Shown: positions 15,551 through 25,303 of the stretch, piece by piece | How positions within the stretch are numbered: the stretch's first letter is position 1 | Layout: the number at the start of each line of letters is the position of its first letter | The notes under the pieces: generated by a model | What the model saw: only the letters and a program-made list of their open reading frames with translations | Database searches by the model: none | What the model was told of the DNA's origin: nothing | Program-made: the position numbers and the translations under genes | Source: an uncultured Desulfuromonas sp. | Lineage (GTDB): Bacteria; Desulfobacterota; Desulfuromonadia; Desulfuromonadales; Desulfuromonadaceae | Direction: 5' to 3' | Length of the DNA stretch: 64,000 bases | NCBI RefSeq assembly: GCF_963678835.1 | Contig: NZ_OY787469.1 | Coordinates: 3,410,001 to 3,474,000 of the forward strand

Positions 15551-18193
15551 TTATTTGTGACAGGTTCCAATCAGGGTATCGACCATTTTCTCCGGGTCAA
15601 TGACCACCAGAAGTTCTTTGCTGCCGGAATTTGGCTGAGGCTTGATAATACATTCAATATAGTGACCTGATGCATCGAGAACATTTTTCTTTTTGTCGAC
15701 CCGATCCATGCAAACTTCGGGAATCTCTCCCAAAGCGTCAACCACCAGACCGACACAATCCTCTCCGGTCTCCAGCACGACAATCGGAGCATTGGGATCA
15801 AAGGGTTCCTGAGCGAGTTTCAACTGGGTTCGGACATCGATCACATTGATGATATGACCATCATAGAGGATTTTTCCGACAACAAACGCGTGAGAGCCCG
15901 GAACCGTTGTCATCCCCTCAGAGGTAATTGCTTCTTTAACTTTTCCGGCATTGATTCCCAGCCACTTGTTTCCGATATAGAACGTTGCCAGCTCGATACA
16001 ATCCGGTCCACCATCACGTGTGGTTGCGGCAACACCCATCTCGCGGCGACGATGGACACGTTTATCTCGCTCCGCAACTTCAGCGAGCGGGACAAAAACC
16101 ATGGCAATAACGTCGTTGAGATAACCGTCATTGGTTTTATATTCGCGATACCCGGCACTGGTGCGCGCTCCAACGGCATAATAATAGCCGTTGAATGAAA
16201 TGATACGCGAGGTCCCCTCGCCATTAGGCAAGGCAAAAAAAGCCGGATCAATATCCATCACTTCGCCAACGGTAAAACGCTCGTCCGTGCTGCTGATAAT
16301 ACCCCGCTTACGATCCGCAAACACCCCGAAGCAGCCATTCAGCACGTCGCCCTTTTCACTGCGCGGCAACGAGTCGCGTAACATTTCACAAAACTGTGGC
16401 GTACTGTCGAAGACAATGCCGATACCGCCGACACATTGTCCGGGATTGTCCGGATCAGTTATGGCGGCTCCGTAGATATAGGTATGTTGACTGTCATAGA
16501 GGTGCGTCGCCGAAAACGAGGAGACGCTGTAACATTGCGACTCTTTGAGAGACAGGGTATCGCGCACCCAGTCCTCACTTAACACCGTGCCGACAATGCG
16601 TGCTTCCGCGGAATTGGACACCGCCAGAATCCGTCCACTAAGGTCATAGACGAACAGATTGGTATACACGGTATAAAGCCCGTTGATATAGGCCAGGATC
16701 GAGGAAATGGTGTCTATATCCTCGGCGGATCGCTCGGGTTGCGCCAGGATACTTCGAAAGGCCGAGGTCAAAGCCCACCAACGGCAGTCATTGGCGCGCT
16801 CATAGAGGTTGCGGTCCATGATATCGACGGCGAGAGCAGCTTGAAACTGCACATCGTTGAGAATGCCGCTGACCACCGTCTCATGCAGATTGCCGATCGA
16901 CTTTTCAAACACCATCTTGGTACGCGCACCGGCATCGGAGATATTCCACAACAGCACCTTGCTCTGGGCATCACTTTCTCGCACATTGCCATTCCAGACA
17001 GTGCGCTCCAACTCATGTTGAATGTGATCGGCTTGAATCGGTATCGAGCGCAGATCTTCGGAGAACAGTCGCGGGTCGTTCATCACCGCATCAAGTATTT
17101 CCGGTGCAACACGCTGACGCAGATCGGAGGAGTTTTTTGGGTCAAAGGCATGCTCTAAAGGGATCATGACGTGCCCATACCAGCCGAGTCCAAAATAGCC
17201 CTGATAACCTTTTGTGGCACAGGTCGTTGACAAATATTCCCGTCCGGCAAACTGGCTGACACGAAAATCAGCGTCCGGGGCAATTTCCATCTTCGCCCCC
17301 AGGGGGATATGATAGGTATCGCTGCTGGCAATCACTCGACCCTCCTTATCGAGCAAGCTCAAAACCGACCAATCCCCGTCACTGCTGAGATGATTAAAAA
17401 CGCCCTCCATTTCGTTTTCAAAACGGAAACACAGGCACAAAACCCCTAAAGGCATCGAATCAGGCTCATTGGTTTGAGTAACCCGGTAGGCATAAATCAA
17501 TGCTCTTTGTTCAGAAGCAAGAAGATCTGTCTGACGAAACGCTTCGACATAGTCACTGTGAGTATTCAAGGCCTCTTGCAGCAAAGGATCCGTTGAAGAC
17601 TTAATGGTGTTCTCCTCATCCAACTGCACTAAGACCTGGCCATCAGGATCAAGGAGAATAATATTGTAATAGACGGAGTACTTGGCCACATATTCTTGAA
17701 AACGCTCGACAATCTTTACCTTTCTCTGCGCTTGATCAGCACGAATTTCAGCGGCACCGCGCTGATCGGGCTGCAACTCATCCTGCTCGCGAATCAAAGC
17801 GATCTGACGCTCCATATCTGTGGCACTCGTCAAAAAGGCCCGGATGTCATCGTCTGTGGCCAGAAAACCAATATCAGCGGTTCGCTCAAAAAGATTGCGG
17901 ATGACGATATCGACAACCACCTGAGCTTTACTGCCAATCTCCTGGACCGTTGCTTTAAGCGTTTCGAGGCCCAATTGCCCAAGCAACTCGGATGTCAACC
18001 GTTGAAAGCCCAAACGCGTGTCGGTCATATCCATACCTGTACCACTCATCTGGCCAAGAATCGTCAGTAAATCCCACTGATTACCAAGATTACTCAACTC
18101 CTCACGGTAGCCTTCGACGGTGGACATATGGTTGATCAACCCGGTTAACAGCTTGGGAACTTTGACATCCTTGTAATACGCCTCGTCTGACAT
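15551..18193 (-). CDS. Soluble sensor with two Cache-like regions and a C-terminal CheW domain
   Basis: 880 residues with no signal peptide or membrane segment. Two internally similar halves each carry a helical stretch and a sensor-like part (NIILLDPDGQVLV near residue 180; NLFVYDLSGRILAVS near 525). The last ~145 residues (ATFYIGNKWLGINAGKVKEAI onward) are a CheW domain, the scaffold that joins CheA to receptors. The architecture implies a cytoplasmic input protein that docks straight into a chemotaxis-type array. GGAGAGG precedes the ATG. A hairpin-rich leader lies upstream. No cheA is in the window. Confidence 0.8.
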   Translation of the reverse strand: MSDEAYYKDVKVPKLLTGLINHMSTVEGYREELSNLGNQWDLLTILGQMSGTGMDMTDTRLGFQRLTSELLGQLGLETLKATVQEIGSKAQVVVDIVIRNLFERTADIGFLATDDDIRAFLTSATDMERQIALIREQDELQPDQRGAAEIRADQAQRKVKIVERFQEYVAKYSVYYNIILLDPDGQVLVQLDEENTIKSSTDPLLQEALNTHSDYVEAFRQTDLLASEQRALIYAYRVTQTNEPDSMPLGVLCLCFRFENEMEGVFNHLSSDGDWSVLSLLDKEGRVIASSDTYHIPLGAKMEIAPDADFRVSQFAGREYLSTTCATKGYQGYFGLGWYGHVMIPLEHAFDPKNSSDLRQRVAPEILDAVMNDPRLFSEDLRSIPIQADHIQHELERTVWNGNVRESDAQSKVLLWNISDAGARTKMVFEKSIGNLHETVVSGILNDVQFQAALAVDIMDRNLYERANDCRWWALTSAFRSILAQPERSAEDIDTISSILAYINGLYTVYTNLFVYDLSGRILAVSNSAEARIVGTVLSEDWVRDTLSLKESQCYSVSSFSATHLYDSQHTYIYGAAITDPDNPGQCVGGIGIVFDSTPQFCEMLRDSLPRSEKGDVLNGCFGVFADRKRGIISSTDERFTVGEVMDIDPAFFALPNGEGTSRIISFNGYYYAVGARTSAGYREYKTNDGYLNDVIAMVFVPLAEVAERDKRVHRRREMGVAATTRDGGPDCIELATFYIGNKWLGINAGKVKEAITSEGMTTVPGSHAFVVGKILYDGHIINVIDVRTQLKLAQEPFDPNAPIVVLETGEDCVGLVVDALGEIPEVCMDRVDKKKNVLDASGHYIECIIKPQPNSGSKELLVVIDPEKMVDTLIGTCHK

Positions 18194-18253
18194 GGGTCCT
18201 CTCCTTTTGAAGATGCACGCGGATCAGCCCCCAATCCGCATGCTTAAAACAAA

Positions 18254-18294
18254 CAAAGCCCCTGAGGATCATATCCCCAAGGGCTTCTTTGCCG
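18254..18294 (-). terminator. Terminator-like hairpin upstream of the CheW-Cache gene
   Basis: Minus-strand AAGCCCTTGGGGATA...CCTCAGGGGCTTTGTTTGTTTT: a GC-rich stem followed by an interrupted T-run. It lies about 255 bp past the HD-GYP gene and 60 bp before the next start, so it may terminate the former or attenuate the latter. Confidence 0.6.
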
Positions 18295-18382
18295 CTGCGC
18301 AAACCACGTCATTGTAGATGCGAAAAACAATAATTAATGAAACATAACAGAACAATAAAGCAATTTTCATACCCTTGGCGCT

Positions 18383-18423
18383 ACAGAGGTTCGAAACCTA
18401 TCAGGCGACCATGGCATTCAGAA
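18383..18423 (-). promoter_or_regulatory. Structured leader hairpin, function unknown
   Basis: On the minus strand, TGG-bulge-CGC pairs with GCGCCA, an internal loop follows, and a perfect AGGTT/AACCT inner stem closes with a TCG loop. Together with the downstream terminator-like hairpin this resembles an attenuated leader. It does not match riboswitch classes I can recall. Confidence 0.35.
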
Positions 18424-18549
18424 CACAACTCAATAGTTTTGCATAATTAGGATAAGGAAAGATTATTTTCTGTCAACCGAAACAAGCCCTCTGATAGACG
18501 ACAAAAAAAACGACAAAGTCATATAACACGTTTTTCAGCCACAATAGCG

Positions 18550-21500
18550 TCAATCTGAGCAATGCGAAGGACGATCAGTTTTGCTCGCAGCATCAAGAAC
18601 ATAACGGCTGATATCAACATCATCGATCTGCTCCGGCGGTAAAAAACGCCGGGCATACTCCAGATATACGCCACTGGTGAGAAACAGCTCAAAGACTTGG
18701 CGGTCGACATGTTCGTCCTCCACCATGCGGTAAAGAATATCGATGGCAACACTGACGGGCTTGGCCTTGTGATAAGGGCGGTCCGATGCGGTGAGGGCTT
18801 CAAAAATATCGGCCAATGCCATGATCCGTTCGGGAATGGAAAGATCATCGCCTTTGAGGCGACGCGGATAACCATCACCTCTCATTGTTTCATGGTGGGT
18901 CGAAGCATAGCGAGGCACACGCGCCAGATCCTGAGGAAACGGCAATGCCTCCAACATGCGGATCGTGCTGATAATATGTTCGTTAATCCTGAAGCGATCT
19001 TCTGTGGTCAATGTGCCTCGCTCCACAAGCAGGTTATACAACTCACCGTAGTTGGCTTTGTGTTCAGGAATCTCCATACGAATGCCAAGATGGGAATCGT
19101 ACTGAACCGCATGATTTCGGGAAATCACATGTTCAGGCTTATCGGCCAGAAGCGGCTCCTCACACGGCAGCGGAGTTTCCTTACCGTGCCGCCGCAGCTC
19201 TTCCACCGGTGACAGGCCCAATCGGTCGCTAAAATGACGCGTCCAGGTTACGCCGGCGAGTTGTTGCAAACGCTGTGTTTTTTGTTCATCAAGAAATTCC
19301 CCACCAACATTCATACCGGCGACAAAGACAAAGTCATCCTGCAATTGTTTGTGGGCAGCGTCCATCTCTTTACGATACCGGGCTTGTTGGTCAGGGTTCT
19401 GTTGGCAATGTTGCCAATAGCGAATCTCAGCATCACGCCACAGCACCTCAAATCGGGTACGGATTTCATGGATGCGATTGTAGATCATCTCCAGCTTGGT
19501 GCCTTTATCAACGACATGTTCCGGAGTGGTAATTTTCCCGCAATCGTGCAACCAGGCACCGACACGAAATTCACGCCATTGCTCGTCGCTTTTAAAGCTG
19601 AAATCGGCAAAAGAAGGCAATCTACTCTGCTCAGCCTGTTCTGCCAGCATAAACGCCAGCTCAGGCACCCGCTTACAATGCTCCGCAGTATAAGGGGATT
19701 TATCGTCAATGGCCTGGGCGAGCAGTTGAATAAACGCATCCATCAACGACTTTTGTTTAATTTCATAATCGCGAATGGAGGCGGCCATAATTTTCATCGA
19801 CACACCGAGATCGTGAATCTCCTTGATATGACTGTCGGGAATGCGCAATTGGTCATAGCGGCGTAGACGAATTTTCTCATTTTCTTTGGCCAGGCCTTTA
19901 ATTGGTGACACAATGGGCGAGGCAAAAATCCACGGTGTCGGCAACAACACCAGCAGCAACACCACCGTGAAGAGAATGGACCATTTAACCTTCTCCAACG
20001 CTGGCTGCAGGACTGCATCTACCGGCATGACAATTGCCAGATACTCATCCGTCCGGTGGGCCTGAACAAACGGAGTCACATAGATAAACACCTGTTTATC
20101 GTTGATGGTGAATTGGTTTAAACGACGTTGTTTGTAGGGTTGACCGGCCAGGGTCACCAGTTGTTCATAAGGAACAACCCCCTGTCTCTGGCGTGGCTGA
20201 TCGTCAAACCACCTGGCAGCCAAGGCCTTTTTTTGAGCATCGCTCACTGCAGCAATCGCTTTATTGAGAATCGACAACAAGGCAGCTTTATCCTCAGCTA
20301 CAGCCAGATGGAGTTCGTGGGGAAAGGTGACCGGGTCAAACTGAACCGCGTCATGATATTGCAATTGAGTATAAAAATAGTGCCGGGCGATATGATGAAG
20401 AATTTCGCCCAAATCCAAACCGGCATCTGCCTGTTTTCGGCTGACAGCTTCAAGCGCCTCGCGACTGGTGGCGACTTCCTTAACCGTGATGCGCGGAAAA
20501 TTCGTCTCAATGACATCAATGATCGACCAGCCCCGAGGAATGGCCAGTGTTTTGCCTTCCATCTGGCGGATATGAGTCACCGGCGCATGATCGGGTAAGG
20601 TCACCAGTGAGTACGGCAAGGAGAGGTAGGGGTCTGAAAAAAGTCCCAAGTGTTGCGTTTGCTCGGTGCGGAAGAGGGACTGCAACACATCAATCTCCTG
20701 GTTACGAAACCGCTCAACCAGTTCCAGCCAGCTAAAACCGTTGACATATTCAAACGATAGACCAGTCAGTTGCGAAATAAGGCTCAAATAATCGACACTG
20801 TAGCCATTCGGCTGCCCGGAAACGGCAAAGTCGATTGGTGCCCAGTTGGTTTCATTGGAGACCTTAAGCGTGCCTGTGGCGGCAACAAGAGCCTGCTCAC
20901 TTTCCGATAACGACAAAGGCTCAACGCGCGGCAGTCTTGTGCGGCGATTTGCACCAAGGTCAGAAGCGATCACCTCACCACTTTTTTGATACAGGTAGAT
21001 ATCTCCAGCACCATCAATGCGTTGTCCGGCCAGATAACCGGAAAGTGAGCTCAAAGCGATATCAACCGCAACGACCGCGTCGCCACCTTTGAGACGCATC
21101 GAATAGGTTTGCCCCGGCGCCTGTAGAATCTGAAACAGGTATGGCGCGGTTTTATTAACGTGATCTGTCCCGGCCTGGACAAACCAGGGGCGTCTGATGG
21201 CATTATAATCACTCGGCACACGACGCCGGGAGCGCAATTGAAACTTCCGATCGAGATACGCATAGCTCTTAATTCGCTCGGTTCCATCACGCCGCACCGT
21301 AATCACCACCCACCGATCCTCCGGCAACGCATGAAATTGACGACGTACAATAGGGTTGCTGTTAAGGTTGATCAATTCATAGAAGTCGTTGTTATCAAAC
21401 CCCAGATAAATCGAGTAAAACATCGGATTTGCCGCCATAAACTCGGCAAACAGACTGCGCACCTGAGGTCTGATCCATTGATTTTTTACCAGTCCGGGGT

Positions 21501-21744
21501 AACTGGCCAGCAATCGGGTTGCCTGAGTGGCCTGTCTGTCGATCGCTTTGACAAACTCTCCGGCGCCAACGGCCAAACCGTCAAAACGATTGATCGCTGT
21601 TCTGGTTGCCATGCTACGGCTGAAATAATACTGCAAACCCACAGCCAGAGCGGCAGTGAGAACCGTTGCAAAAACAAAGATCGTCACAACAGTCAAACGA
21701 ATGGTGGGACGAAAACGTTTGTGTCTATGCGTCTTTTTCACCAT
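18550..21744 (-). CDS. Membrane HD-GYP phosphodiesterase with Cache and SBP_bac_3 sensor domains
   Basis: 1064 residues. Membrane segment at 17-40; Cache-like periplasmic domain about 50-290; extracellular solute-binding (SBP_bac_3) domain about 305-530; second membrane segment about 583-603; HAMP-like linker; then an HD-GYP domain with HDCGK near 733, HHE near 950 and GDGYP near 957. The conserved metal and GYP residues are intact, so hydrolysis of cyclic di-GMP is expected. Two stacked ligand-binding domains suggest detection of small organic ligands such as amino acids. Stands alone on its strand; a REP-rich region lies upstream. Confidence 0.9.
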   Translation of the reverse strand: MVKKTHRHKRFRPTIRLTVVTIFVFATVLTAALAVGLQYYFSRSMATRTAINRFDGLAVGAGEFVKAIDRQATQATRLLASYPGLVKNQWIRPQVRSLFAEFMAANPMFYSIYLGFDNNDFYELINLNSNPIVRRQFHALPEDRWVVITVRRDGTERIKSYAYLDRKFQLRSRRRVPSDYNAIRRPWFVQAGTDHVNKTAPYLFQILQAPGQTYSMRLKGGDAVVAVDIALSSLSGYLAGQRIDGAGDIYLYQKSGEVIASDLGANRRTRLPRVEPLSLSESEQALVAATGTLKVSNETNWAPIDFAVSGQPNGYSVDYLSLISQLTGLSFEYVNGFSWLELVERFRNQEIDVLQSLFRTEQTQHLGLFSDPYLSLPYSLVTLPDHAPVTHIRQMEGKTLAIPRGWSIIDVIETNFPRITVKEVATSREALEAVSRKQADAGLDLGEILHHIARHYFYTQLQYHDAVQFDPVTFPHELHLAVAEDKAALLSILNKAIAAVSDAQKKALAARWFDDQPRQRQGVVPYEQLVTLAGQPYKQRRLNQFTINDKQVFIYVTPFVQAHRTDEYLAIVMPVDAVLQPALEKVKWSILFTVVLLLVLLPTPWIFASPIVSPIKGLAKENEKIRLRRYDQLRIPDSHIKEIHDLGVSMKIMAASIRDYEIKQKSLMDAFIQLLAQAIDDKSPYTAEHCKRVPELAFMLAEQAEQSRLPSFADFSFKSDEQWREFRVGAWLHDCGKITTPEHVVDKGTKLEMIYNRIHEIRTRFEVLWRDAEIRYWQHCQQNPDQQARYRKEMDAAHKQLQDDFVFVAGMNVGGEFLDEQKTQRLQQLAGVTWTRHFSDRLGLSPVEELRRHGKETPLPCEEPLLADKPEHVISRNHAVQYDSHLGIRMEIPEHKANYGELYNLLVERGTLTTEDRFRINEHIISTIRMLEALPFPQDLARVPRYASTHHETMRGDGYPRRLKGDDLSIPERIMALADIFEALTASDRPYHKAKPVSVAIDILYRMVEDEHVDRQVFELFLTSGVYLEYARRFLPPEQIDDVDISRYVLDAASKTDRPSHCSD

Positions 21745-22094
21745 TGCCCCCCCTCTTGATCCTTTTAAACCCGGATATCACCATGCCCATTGTTTTATCG
21801 GACATTGAGAGTTAGTACAGGTATTGCTTGAAAAAGAATACACCCTGCTAATAATTATAAAATAATAAAAATAAAAAAACGTGGTTTCACCAAGAATAAT
21901 CACCTGCCATGCCAGTACTCGGACACACTCGAATGGCGCTAGTTGAAGTAAGATTTGCGTAAAAACAGAACTGTCCATAGATGCAAATGAGAACAGCCCC
22001 AATAGCCTGAAATTATAACAGTTTGTGCCGGAAAAACGCTCGGACTGTTCGATGCACAGAAGTCCTTAATTTTGTTGAGAGATCTCTTAAACTA
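21745..22094. other. Gene-free region with partial repeat flank
   Basis: No supported gene. CCAGTACTCGGACACACTC at 21911-21929 matches the flank of the repeat at 7611 and so marks another fragment of the composite repeat family. An AT-rich stretch at 21840-21890 may hold the promoter of the HD-GYP gene. Confidence 0.5.
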
Positions 22095-22325
22095 GCGCTA
22101 TTCCGGACACACTCCATTTTGTCCTCGAAAAGAGCCTCTGTAGGAGCGAATTTATTCGCGAATTGTTCTGGTTATTGCTCCTTTTCATGATGGGAATTCG
22201 CGGCTGAAGCCGCTCCGACAATGTATAATTTCAACTATGCTGACGTACGAGCAGGAGGTTGAAAAAGTCCCGTCCGGGGATTCTCCAACGACGCAAGCCG
22301 AAAATGCAATTTCCGTCTTGCTCAC
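22095..22325. repeat. REP-like composite repeat, intact copy B
   Basis: Order on the plus strand: a GGACACACTCCATTTTGTC flank; arm 1 GTAGGAGCGAATTTATTCG; spacer; arm 2 GCGGCTGAAGCCGCTCC; the TATGCTGACGTAC segment; then GAGCAGGAGGTTGAAAAAGT and a segment ending CCGTCTTGCTCACAAA. The same modules occur inverted at 38694 and 56413. Located 3' of the gene at 22419. Confidence 0.85.
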
Positions 22326-22358
22326 AAAAAAAGAGACGGGCAAGTGCTCGTCTCTTTA
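22325..22358 (-). terminator. Terminator of the PATAN/roadblock-OmpA operon
   Basis: Minus-strand AGAGACGAG, 8-base loop, CTCGTCTCT-type complement, then seven T residues. It lies about 60 bp after the stop at 22419. Confidence 0.85.
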
Positions 22359-22418
22359 AATATTTTCCCGAAAGGCGGTATAAAAACGCCTTTGGAAACG
22401 ATGGCTCTATGCTGAGTC

Positions 22419-24308
22419 TCAGGGCTCGCTGATCCACACTTCAACCCGGCGGTTCTTTTCACGCCCCCCCGAAGTGGCGTTATCAGCAACAGGCATGGCC
22501 TCGCCAAGTCCCATCACAACTTTGGCTTTGAGGCCACGACTCTGCAGGGCGATAAAAACTTTACGTGCCCGCTCCTCAGACAGAACTTGGTTGACGTCAC
22601 CTCCACCAATTTTGTCGGCAAAACCAAACAACATCAACCGACGATAGCGATTACGCCCTTGATGCATAAAATCCACCAGACGATCCAGATCGCGTAAAGC
22701 GCGATTATCCAGTTCGGTGCTGCCACTCTTAAAGCGATAGGTGACCGAAAGGCGCTTCGCCCCCAGAGTTGCAGCAAGATAGTCGGCCGGAGCCGTTTGC
22801 GGCAACGTGAACTGCTGTTCCTCAACAGTCAATTTGACAAAACCGACCTCGTTAACCGCCTGTTGCCCCAAATCACTCAGGGCAAATTCGATAAAGTCCC
22901 GGGTGTGATCATTGTCCGGCAACGCCGGAGAATACAGATAGAGGCGCCGTGCCAGCGGATAATCTTCCGTGGCCACGGTAAAGGGTGTCGGATAAACGGC
23001 AGCCGCCCCTTGTTCCGAAACGGAAATCGCTTTGGCCGGTTTGATGTAAGGCAGGCCGATAAATCCGATCCCTTGTAAATCCTTGGCGACTTGTGCCGTA
23101 AGAATACGACTGTCCTCGATACGGGCGGCCTGCTCAGTCAAGCTGAGTGCGCGCGGTTTTAAGATCATGTTTTTAAATGTGTCCCACGTGCCTGACTTTT
23201 CGTCACGGGCATAGACAGTGACCGGGCCGGTCAAGCCACTGCCGGGAATCTGGCTCCAGTCATTGATCTGCCCTGAAAAAAGCCCGGCGAGTTGGGCCAT
23301 GTTCAACTCGGAGGTGGTATTGGCAGGATTGACAATAACGGCGATACCATCCATGGCCAATACATGTTCAGACGCAGCCTGACGCATATCGCCAAATCGT
23401 TGGAGCATCACCACTTCTTTATCTTTGATCCGGCGCGATGCCATGCCGATATCACACATTTCCGCATCAAGGCCTTTAAACGACGTACTGGACCCATGCG
23501 CCTGAATAGCAATTTTTAACAGGTCGGCACCATCGATAAGACCAAAAATATCCTGCTCATCGTGCTCCACTCCGGGCTTCACCCAGATGCGATTTGCTCC
23601 GAGTTTGCGCAGGTATTTTTTGGCCAGTTCTGGTGCTAATTTGGCACCAATGGTGTTGGAGCCATGCAGGCCGAGAATCGTGCGTGGTTCCAGGGTCGAC
23701 ACATCGTGAACAGGCGTGGCCTTGTTCTGTGTGGCAGTTTCCACGGCAACCGCAGATGGCGGTGAAGTCATGATATTCCACCAGTAGCCAAAAGCCACAC
23801 CAATCAGCAAGAGAGCCGTCACAGCAACCAACAATGGCCAGCGTTTCAGTTTTTGCTCACCAGCAGTCTCGGAAAAATCCCGTTCAGGAGCTTGGGGCTC
23901 AACGCTCTCTTTGCGCTGCTGACTCAGAATACCGGTCATCAACGTATCAAACGCATCCTTTTGTTGTAACACCGCCTTTCGTGCCAGCTCCGGTTTAACA
24001 TCCGGCTCGCAAAGAAGCAGCACTTCCCCTTTGGAAAAATAATAGATCAGCACCCGATGGTCGGCGTAACGAAAATCGCCTGTCTCCACTTTCCCCAATG
24101 AGGCCACCACCCCGCTACGACTCTGGTTCATCACCTTTCCCAGGCGCGTCATGTCTTTACGGGTAAAATGATGCGGCAGCTCATGGCCGACCACGTCACC
24201 ATCACGGCTGCACAACACAGCACCACTGACACCGGCGGTCTTCAGGAGTCTCTGCACCACATCGGCTGGATTACTGTGCCCTTCTGTCGTACGGGTTTGC
24301 TCTACCAT
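22419..24308 (-). CDS. Roadblock-TM-phosphate-binding-like-OmpA fusion protein
   Basis: 629 residues from the ATG at 24308, 10 bp after the upstream stop and with GGAA before it. Residues about 10-125 resemble a roadblock/LC7 domain in the cytoplasm; a membrane segment follows (LLVAVTALLLIGVAFGYWW, near 160-180). Then comes a PstS-like periplasmic binding domain (LHGSNTIGAKL; TVYARDEKSGTWDTF) and finally an OmpA-type peptidoglycan-binding domain (YRFKSGSTELD; SEERARKV; GREKNRRVEVW). It therefore spans cytoplasm, membrane, periplasm and cell wall. Probably senses an oxyanion such as phosphate, or wall state; the ligand is not provable from sequence. Its partner is the PATAN protein upstream. 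Confidence 0.8.
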   Translation of the reverse strand: MVEQTRTTEGHSNPADVVQRLLKTAGVSGAVLCSRDGDVVGHELPHHFTRKDMTRLGKVMNQSRSGVVASLGKVETGDFRYADHRVLIYYFSKGEVLLLCEPDVKPELARKAVLQQKDAFDTLMTGILSQQRKESVEPQAPERDFSETAGEQKLKRWPLLVAVTALLLIGVAFGYWWNIMTSPPSAVAVETATQNKATPVHDVSTLEPRTILGLHGSNTIGAKLAPELAKKYLRKLGANRIWVKPGVEHDEQDIFGLIDGADLLKIAIQAHGSSTSFKGLDAEMCDIGMASRRIKDKEVVMLQRFGDMRQAASEHVLAMDGIAVIVNPANTTSELNMAQLAGLFSGQINDWSQIPGSGLTGPVTVYARDEKSGTWDTFKNMILKPRALSLTEQAARIEDSRILTAQVAKDLQGIGFIGLPYIKPAKAISVSEQGAAAVYPTPFTVATEDYPLARRLYLYSPALPDNDHTRDFIEFALSDLGQQAVNEVGFVKLTVEEQQFTLPQTAPADYLAATLGAKRLSVTYRFKSGSTELDNRALRDLDRLVDFMHQGRNRYRRLMLFGFADKIGGGDVNQVLSEERARKVFIALQSRGLKAKVVMGLGEAMPVADNATSGGREKNRRVEVWISEP

Positions 24309-24318
24309 AAGAGTTCCG

Positions 24319-25020
24319 TTAATGATCCATAAGAGTTTTACGCACAGCCGCTTCAACAGATTGAGGTTTCTTTTGGCCACAGATACTAACCAGCAATGCC
24401 TTGAGATTGGAGATCAGCAACAGCATATGGCCGCCGCGGCCGCTGAACATGCCACTGCGCAACTCGCCAAGTCCTAGAATTCGCCCCAATTCAACCCCGT
24501 TATTGCGCATCAGATCGCCCTGGGCCGACATGCGCAAACCGGCATTGGTATCATCTTCATAGGGGTGGCCGTTTTCGTCGAACAACACCGCATATTCAAC
24601 GCCCTGAATCGGCAATAATTTTTTAACCAGCCGGTTCACTTTGCGCTCTTGCGGTGCATCATAAAACAGCGCTTCACGTTGTTTGTCCGTTAGTTCATCC
24701 AGCCAGCGATGGCCCTCAAGCAGCAGGTGGTTCATCGTCACATCGATCGTCTGACGTGGCGGCTCAAGACCCATTTGGCACGAGAAACGGCCCTTGCCAC
24801 GACCCAACATGATGTACATCGCCTTCAGCCCGCGCCAACGGCCATACTCAGCATGAACCACGTCCCCGTGGTGAAAATAAATCGCGCCCTTGTGCTCGCC
24901 CTGTTGAATGGAAAGAGCTCCAGAAAAGCCGTTTTGGTTTTGCATCTGAAGTAAATCCGCCAATCCAACCGTTGGCAATTCACCTGTAAACCCCAATTCT
25001 TCGGCAGCATTCCCCGTCAT
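24319..25020 (-). CDS. DUF4388 (PATAN) protein with roadblock-like C-terminus
   Basis: 233 residues from the ATG at 25020, chosen over 25032 because GGAGG lies 5 bases before it. The N-terminal part (FTGELPTVGLADLLQMQ...GALSIQQGEHKGAIYFHHGDVVHAEYG) is a DUF4388/PATAN domain, found in response regulators and linked to protein-protein signalling. The C-terminal ~100 residues (QGVEYAVLFDENGHPYED ... LLLISNLKALLVSICG) look like a roadblock/LC7 fold. No enzymatic motif. It is followed within 11 bp by a protein that also begins with a roadblock domain, so the two probably dimerise. Confidence 0.7.
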   Translation of the reverse strand: MTGNAAEELGFTGELPTVGLADLLQMQNQNGFSGALSIQQGEHKGAIYFHHGDVVHAEYGRWRGLKAMYIMLGRGKGRFSCQMGLEPPRQTIDVTMNHLLLEGHRWLDELTDKQREALFYDAPQERKVNRLVKKLLPIQGVEYAVLFDENGHPYEDDTNAGLRMSAQGDLMRNNGVELGRILGLGELRSGMFSGRGGHMLLLISNLKALLVSICGQKKPQSVEAAVRKTLMDH

Positions 25021-25187
25021 CGTGTCCTCCATTCAGTCAAATCGCAGCCAATAAGCCATGGTGGTCATACCCCCACACACACCGACTGACTGTTTATGCG
25101 CGCCGTTTGTTAGATCAGGATAAAAAGAGGAAAGAAGTTTGAAACATGGACGTTTGAGCGATACGGATCCCGCCCCCGGAGACGGCA

Positions 25188-25278
25188 TGAGAGTGTCTAT
25201 TCACCAAATAACCAAAGGAAACCGTAATCACTTGGCGGGCGGACATGGGAAATGCTAATCTCTAAACGAGACTCTCAT
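25188..25278 (+). other. Inverted repeat flanking a possible leader
   Basis: ATGAGAGTGTC at 25188 and GAGACTCTCAT at 25268 are complementary apart from one position and enclose about 70 bases just before the glycosyltransferase start. It could fold in the mRNA leader or be a chance inverted repeat. Confidence 0.3.
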
Positions 25279-25303
25279 TTTTCAGATTCAGGATGCCACA
25301 GAC

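Noticed and set aside
18383-18423. Cyclic di-GMP (GEMM) riboswitch near the HD-GYP and CheW genes
   Set aside because: The hairpin lacks the GEMM consensus segments such as GCAAAGC; kept only as an unnamed structured leader.
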